A stretch of DNA of 12,096 nucleotides from Nanobdellota archaeon (lineage in GTDB: Archaea > Nanobdellota > Nanobdellia > Pacearchaeales > GW2011-AR1): NCBI GenBank assembly GCA_018816205.1, contig JAHIWJ010000120.1, positions 1-12,096 of the forward strand, in the 5' to 3' direction. This document shows positions 6,509 through 9,458 of the stretch, piece by piece. The notes under the pieces were generated by a model that did not search any database, was not told the origin of the DNA, and saw nothing but the letters and a program-made list of their open reading frames with translations. Position 1 is the stretch's first letter, and each line of letters starts with the position of its first letter. Both the position numbers and the translations under genes were made by a program.

Positions 6509-6524
6509 TTCAATCAAAACTGAA
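6509..6524. promoter_or_regulatory. Imperfect 16-bp dyad upstream of the winged-helix promoter, candidate operator
   Basis: TTCAATCAAAACTGAA has 4-bp inverted arms (TTCA and TGAA) and shares 10 of 16 positions, including both ends, with the perfect dyad at 5726-5741. It lies in the divergent gap between the regulator gene and the small membrane-protein gene at 6601. Confidence 0.4.
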
Positions 6525-6571
6525 GTTAAACAATTTCATCAAAAAAAGTAGTGAAAAAAACCTGCAAAATC

Positions 6572-6579
6572 TTTAAATA
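6572..6579 (+). promoter_or_regulatory. TATA box of the 69-residue membrane protein gene
   Basis: TTTAAATA is centred at 6575.5, about 25 bp before ATG 6601: leaderless spacing. Confidence 0.6.
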
Positions 6580-6600
6580 ATCTTTTTCCAATGATAAACC

Positions 6601-6810
6601 ATGAATAAATGGGCTGAATTGTTCCTCGGATTGATTTTGGTAATAGGTGCGATAATCCTAGCTTTCTACTCGCAGACCTGGACTGCTTGGGGAATTAACT
6701 TCAATTTCTGGAGCCCTGCCTGGACATTCCTAAAGGGCGGAATCTTCTGGTTCATTTTAATGATTGGAGTTCTCTTCATTCTGCTAGGAATATCTGAACT
6801 CAAAGGATAA
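6601..6810 (+). CDS. Small two-helix membrane protein, function unknown
   Basis: This 69-residue protein has two hydrophobic helices, about 4-23 (WAELFLGLILVIGAIILAFY) and 45-65 (GGIFWFILMIGVLFILLGI). They are joined by a Trp-rich loop (TWTAWGINFNFWSPAWTFLKGG) that probably lies at the membrane surface. Both termini appear cytosolic and the ends carry few charges. No enzymatic motif is visible and I do not recognise a named family. It is transcribed divergently from the membrane-bound winged-helix regulator, across a gap holding the 16-bp dyad and an AGTAGT-A-tract direct repeat, so it may belong to the same regulon. Its own TATA box 25 bp upstream sets the start. The nreA gene follows 37 bp downstream with its own TATA box. 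Confidence 0.75.
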   Translation: MNKWAELFLGLILVIGAIILAFYSQTWTAWGINFNFWSPAWTFLKGGIFWFILMIGVLFILLGISELKG

Positions 6811-6819
6811 CAACAATCC

Positions 6820-6827
6820 CTAAATAC
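6820..6827 (+). promoter_or_regulatory. TATA box of nreA
   Basis: CTAAATAC is centred at 6823.5, 24.5 bp before ATG 6848, the leaderless spacing. It lies 9 bp after the stop of the preceding gene. Confidence 0.5.
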
Positions 6828-6847
6828 TTCTCCTTTGTAATTTCCGC

Positions 6848-8080
6848 ATGAAATGTAAAATCTGCGGTGAAGAAAATTGCAAAAAGCACTCAATGCTTTT
6901 TAATAAATCTATTTCCCTTACAGAATTCTCTGGCTCATCCCCGCCGGAGATTTTCGTCGGCAAATGGAACTACCCTAATGTCTACACCGGCATTTTATCT
7001 CCAACAGAGCACGGCAACACCGAAGTAATGTCCTCCCCAGAGCTCTGGCACGAGAGAAAACTCCCAATTCTTAGCATTTTGTCGATGAGAAACAAACTCA
7101 TTTATGGTCGCACTCAGTCTAACATCTACAAACCCCGAGACAAAAAATTCCTGCCTGTGATGCAAGAAGTTGCAATGACTTACAAATCCGTAGGGACAGA
7201 ATTCAAACTCAAAAAACCCGTCTCAAAAAACCCAGAAAGAGAAACCCGCGTCCCAGTCATTCCAAAAGCCGCCCCAGTCGAAAAAGTTAGACTAGAAGAA
7301 AACGCCCCAGTAAAAAAGAAGGTTGACTATCTAATCTCAGACGGCGAAGTAAAATCAGCCCCCGCTCTCGTAGAACTGCACAAATCAAACATCCCGAATT
7401 CATCATTAGTAAAAATCCTCTCTGCTGGACTTCTCGGCCTGACAAAAAACCGCAAGCTCGTCCCCACAAGATGGTCAATCACAGCAGTCGACGACACGCT
7501 CTCAAAAGAAAAACTCTCAAAAATAAGGTACTTCCAAGAACTCTCTGAATTCATGGTCTTCACAGCAGAATACCTGGGCAATCACTATAATTTTCTCCTC
7601 CTCCCAGGCAAATGGTCCTTCGAAGTCATAGAAATTTCACTGACAGCGCAGCACTCTCTAGGGCGGGTGGCTGGGGCGCTGGATGGTGGGGCTGCCAGCG
7701 CGATTCACTCGCTGTGCTCTTCAGGAGTCTGGCACGACTACGAATCTTTCTTCCCTCGAAAAAAATACGCCGACTCAGTAACCGGCGCATACTACGCAAA
7801 TCGCTTAGCATTGACAGAATATCTCGACACAATAAAACGCCAATGTTCCTGCCTCGTATTCAGAGAAATCACGCCAGAGTACACCGCTCCGTTGGGCGTC
7901 GGCATTCTCCGCCAAACGTCCCGCGAAGCGTTCTTAAAACCTGCAAGAAAATTCCCCACATTGAAAGACGCATTAAGAGACATCCAAACAAGATTAAAAC
8001 AACCAATAACAAACTACACAAAAATATCAAAACTCCTTGCAGAATTCGGCAAACAAAAAAAGATTAGCGAGTTCTTCTAG
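6848..8080 (+). CDS. nreA: Archaeal Nre DNA-repair protein with zinc finger and PIP box
   Basis: The product is 410 residues. A short Cys/His cluster (Cys3, Cys6, Cys11, His14) opens the protein. The Nre_N signature follows (about 26-45: EFSGSSPPEIFVGKWNYPNV), with SPELWHERK near 64-72. The Nre_C part has TGAYYANRLALTEYL and CLVFREITPEYTAPLGV. The last eight residues, QKKISEFF, are a canonical PCNA-interacting (PIP) box, Q-x-x-I-x-x-F-F; Nre proteins are known to act in the response to DNA alkylation/crosslink damage through PCNA. The stretch around residues 266-290 (7643-7715) looks foreign: it is G/C-rich and dyad-rich, reads LTAQHSLGRVAGALDGGAAS, and seems longer than the family loop between SFEVIE and HDYE (from memory). 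The stop shares CTAG with the convergent gene. Member type A versus B is not certain. Confidence 0.9.
   Translation: MKCKICGEENCKKHSMLFNKSISLTEFSGSSPPEIFVGKWNYPNVYTGILSPTEHGNTEVMSSPELWHERKLPILSILSMRNKLIYGRTQSNIYKPRDKKFLPVMQEVAMTYKSVGTEFKLKKPVSKNPERETRVPVIPKAAPVEKVRLEENAPVKKKVDYLISDGEVKSAPALVELHKSNIPNSSLVKILSAGLLGLTKNRKLVPTRWSITAVDDTLSKEKLSKIRYFQELSEFMVFTAEYLGNHYNFLLLPGKWSFEVIEISLTAQHSLGRVAGALDGGAASAIHSLCSSGVWHDYESFFPRKKYADSVTGAYYANRLALTEYLDTIKRQCSCLVFREITPEYTAPLGVGILRQTSREAFLKPARKFPTLKDALRDIQTRLKQPITNYTKISKLLAEFGKQKKISEFF
7643..7715. repeat. Nested inverted repeat and GC-rich island inside nreA
   Basis: ACAGCG (7643-7648) pairs with CGCTGT (7710-7715), and within it GCGCTGG (7676-7682) pairs perfectly with CCAGCGC (7695-7701). 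The plus strand here is G-rich (GGGCGGGTGGCTGGGGCGC), against the A/C-rich rest of the gene. The frame stays open, so any insertion is in frame. It could also be a divergent native loop. Confidence 0.45.
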
Positions 8081-8433
8081 ATTTGTCCCTTAACATAAAT
8101 CCCGATAATAACCAGCAAAGTGCTGACAAACCAAACGACATAAGTCATCGCCAAAGAAAACTTCTTATTCATCGCCCCATAAAAAATCCAAAATGGAGTA
8201 AATACTGCCAAAGCTATCCAAGAAATCAACGAACCAATCACAACCCCATTAAACCAAATCTGATATGCCTGCTGCAGCGCCAACAGCGTCCCAAGAAAAC
8301 CAACAAAATAAATCATAAACTCAAGAAGAGTTGTCACCTTGTTTGACCGATCATTCATTTCAAAACTTTCATAAATAGAATCTCCAAAATCATCCCTCAG
8401 CAGTTTTCCGTTAGACTTACGAACCATGGTCAC
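8077..8433 (-). CDS. Three-helix membrane protein, function unknown
   Basis: This 118-residue protein has a polar N-terminus (about 1-33, rich in Asp, Glu, Arg and Lys) followed by three hydrophobic helices at about 35-55 (LLEFMIYFVGFLGTLLALQ), 62-86 (VVIGSLISWIALAVFTPFWIF) and 94-113 (LAMTYVVWFVSTLLVIIGIYV). The basic pair KK between helices 2 and 3 suggests a cytosolic loop. No known motif is seen and I do not recognise the family. The first codon is GTG at 8433; ATG at 8427 is two codons in. The TATA box centred at 8460.5 is 27.5 bp from the GTG and 33.5 from the ATG, so GTG fits the local leaderless pattern better, but ATG with a short leader is possible. The gene ends tail to tail with nreA, their TAG stops sharing the palindrome CTAG (8077-8080). 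Confidence 0.72.
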   Translation of the reverse strand: MTMVRKSNGKLLRDDFGDSIYESFEMNDRSNKVTTLLEFMIYFVGFLGTLLALQQAYQIWFNGVVIGSLISWIALAVFTPFWIFYGAMNKKFSLAMTYVVWFVSTLLVIIGIYVKGQI

Positions 8434-8438
8434 CTTAA

Positions 8439-8464
8439 TTTATAAAAGCCTGCGCATTTATAAA
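8439..8464 (-). promoter_or_regulatory. Tandem TTTATAAA boxes upstream of the three-helix protein gene
   Basis: Two identical TTTATAAA palindromes, 8439-8446 and 8457-8464, are 18 bp apart. The distal one (8457-8464) is placed to start transcription near 8435; the proximal one would cover the region just upstream of that start. The TBP gene next door has the same two-box layout. Confidence 0.5.
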
Positions 8465-8465
8465 A

Positions 8466-9020
8466 CTACTTCTTCACAGCTTCCTTGATATTCTTATTCA
8501 GCTGCCTCATACTTTCTTCGAGCTGATTCTTGTCCTTTGTTCCAGTGCAAACCAGCTTCCCATTAGAAAACAGTAAAAACGTCGCCGGCGGATCGACAAG
8601 TTTGTAAACAAGTCCTGGAAATTGCTCAGGTTCATACTCTGTATTTTCCAACTGCAGCGCCAAAACATTCAAATTCAAACTCAAATCAATGCTCCCCGAA
8701 GCAACAATATTTTGAACAGTAATCTTTGGTCTATCCGTTATTTTAACGCCTATCTTTGCAATTTGTTTAATAACCGCCTCGATTACCTGCTTAACCTGCG
8801 CAACGCTCTTCGTCCCCGTGCAAACCAAATTTCCGGAAGAAAATACCAAAACAGCCGATTTAGGTTCCTTAACCCTCAAAACCAGCCCTGGAAACTGCTC
8901 AGGATTGTATTCAGTATTAGAATGAGTCCTAGCAAGCTTAGTCAGCGAAACCGGCTTTCCCAAGGAAGTTGTCGCAACAATATTCTGAATTTTCAAATCA
9001 GACTTTTTCTGAACAGCCAT
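8466..9020 (-). CDS. tbp: TATA-box-binding protein (TBP)
   Basis: The product is 184 residues from ATG 9020 (a TTG two codons earlier at 9026 is possible). It consists of the two imperfect TBP repeats. Repeat 1 has QNIVATTSLG, then NTEYNPEQFPGLVLR, then VFSSGNLVCTGTKS. Repeat 2 has QNIVASGSID, then NTEYEPEQFPGLVYK, then LFSNGKLVCTGTKD. TBP binds the TATA element as a saddle, bends it and recruits TFB and RNA polymerase, so it acts at nearly every promoter in this window. The protein is of standard archaeal length, with a short basic end (NIKEAVKK) instead of the acidic tail found in many archaea. Two TTTATAAA boxes in tandem upstream (9037-9044, 9053-9060) suggest it controls its own level. 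It appears monocistronic, although the three-helix gene starts only 33 bp after its stop. Confidence 0.97.
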   Translation of the reverse strand: MAVQKKSDLKIQNIVATTSLGKPVSLTKLARTHSNTEYNPEQFPGLVLRVKEPKSAVLVFSSGNLVCTGTKSVAQVKQVIEAVIKQIAKIGVKITDRPKITVQNIVASGSIDLSLNLNVLALQLENTEYEPEQFPGLVYKLVDPPATFLLFSNGKLVCTGTKDKNQLEESMRQLNKNIKEAVKK

Positions 9021-9036
9021 ATGCAAACCTTACCCG

Positions 9037-9060
9037 TTTATAAATGACTTCGTTTATAAA
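9037..9060 (-). promoter_or_regulatory. Tandem TATA boxes of the TBP gene
   Basis: TTTATAAA occurs at 9037-9044 and 9053-9060, within a CGTTTATAAA direct repeat of 16-bp period. The distal box gives a start near 9031, that is an 11-nt leader to ATG 9020. The proximal box overlaps or abuts the start site, so TBP bound there could block the promoter. The sequence is symmetric and could load TBP in either direction. Confidence 0.6.
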
Positions 9061-9090
9061 GGTTTCTTTTAACTTCAGTATCTCCGATAG

Positions 9091-9098
9091 TTATAAAT
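9091..9098 (+). promoter_or_regulatory. Plus-strand TATA box facing structured repeat B
   Basis: TTATAAAT is centred at 9094.5, predicting a transcription start at about 9119-9121. Copy B of the structured repeat begins with its outer helix at 9121 (or 9119 counting the flanking GA). This spacing supports transcription of the repeat as its own plus-strand RNA. Confidence 0.45.
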
Positions 9099-9120
9099 GG
9101 GTTTTGGAATTATTGTCTGA

Positions 9121-9192
9121 TTGGGGCAAAGGGGAATGGCATGGAAAGGGTGGGATTTTGGCTGATAAGCCAAATTCTTGTGGGAATTCCAA
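9121..9192 (+). repeat. Structured repeat copy B, candidate small RNA
   Basis: A 72-nt G-rich element in the 200-bp gap between the TBP gene and the 66-residue membrane protein gene, matching copy A at 2031-2096. Outer helix: TTGGGG (9121-9126) with TTCCAA (9187-9192), using two G-U pairs where copy A has G-C; the flanks GA and TC can extend it past one unpaired A. Inner hairpin: GGGA-T-TTTGGCT (9152-9163), loop GATA, AGCCAAA-T-TCTT (9168-9179); the mismatched pair of copy A is a G-C pair here. The best-kept primary sequence, TGGC, TGG and AAGGGTGGGA (9137-9155), lies mostly outside the helices, as in RNAs whose unpaired bases bind something. I cannot match it to a named RNA family. Confidence 0.6.
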
Positions 9193-9223
9193 ATCATCAA
9201 AAACAGATTTTCAACAGAGCCTT

Positions 9224-9424
9224 CTAATGTCTTTCCCTATTAAGAAACAAAGAAATCCCAATAACCCCAAAAAGCAGTATCAGGATAGTCAAAGCAGCCC
9301 ACAAAGCGCTTCTGGAGCCATCGTCAACACCTTTAGCCGAAATGACCGCAAACACAACAAAAAACAGCACCACCACCAATAGGAAAATCCCTAAGAAAGC
9401 AATTGCAAACATATCCCTCTTCAT
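9224..9424 (-). CDS. Small two-helix membrane protein, function unknown
   Basis: Read from ATG 9424 the product is 66 residues: a short basic start (MKRD), a long hydrophobic helix at about 5-29 (MFAIAFLGIFLLVVVLFFVVFAVI), a polar link (SAKGVDDGSRS), a second helix at about 39-60 (ALWAALTILILLFGVIGISLFL) and a basic end (NRERH). No motif points to a function and I do not recognise a family. The longer reading from 9469 adds 15 residues but would overlap the 3' end of the surface-protein gene and start upstream of the TATA box; the box centred at 9448.5 sits 24.5 bp before ATG 9424 and supports the shorter form. It follows the surface-protein gene on the same strand by 34 bp and could also be reached by read-through from it. 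Confidence 0.68.
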   Translation of the reverse strand: MKRDMFAIAFLGIFLLVVVLFFVVFAVISAKGVDDGSRSALWAALTILILLFGVIGISLFLNRERH

Positions 9425-9443
9425 AAAATAAGAAAAAAACCAA

Positions 9444-9453
9444 TTTATATAAA
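9444..9453 (-). promoter_or_regulatory. TATA box of the 66-residue membrane protein gene
   Basis: TTTATATAAA, centred at 9448.5, lies 24.5 bp before ATG 9424 and a few bases past the surface-protein stop (9459). It decides the start of the small gene. Confidence 0.6.
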
Positions 9454-9458
9454 TCTGC

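Noticed and set aside
7612..8067. 151-residue plus-strand frame overlapping nreA
   Set aside because: It is the +1 frame of nreA; it is low-complexity and basic, while the nreA frame carries family motifs to its end and a PIP box.
2031..9192. Calling the paired elements a known riboswitch, box C/D or H/ACA RNA
   Set aside because: No C box (RTGATGA) with matching D box pair, no ACA at a fixed 3' distance in both copies, and no riboswitch core that I recognise. They also lie outside, not inside, the predicted leaders.
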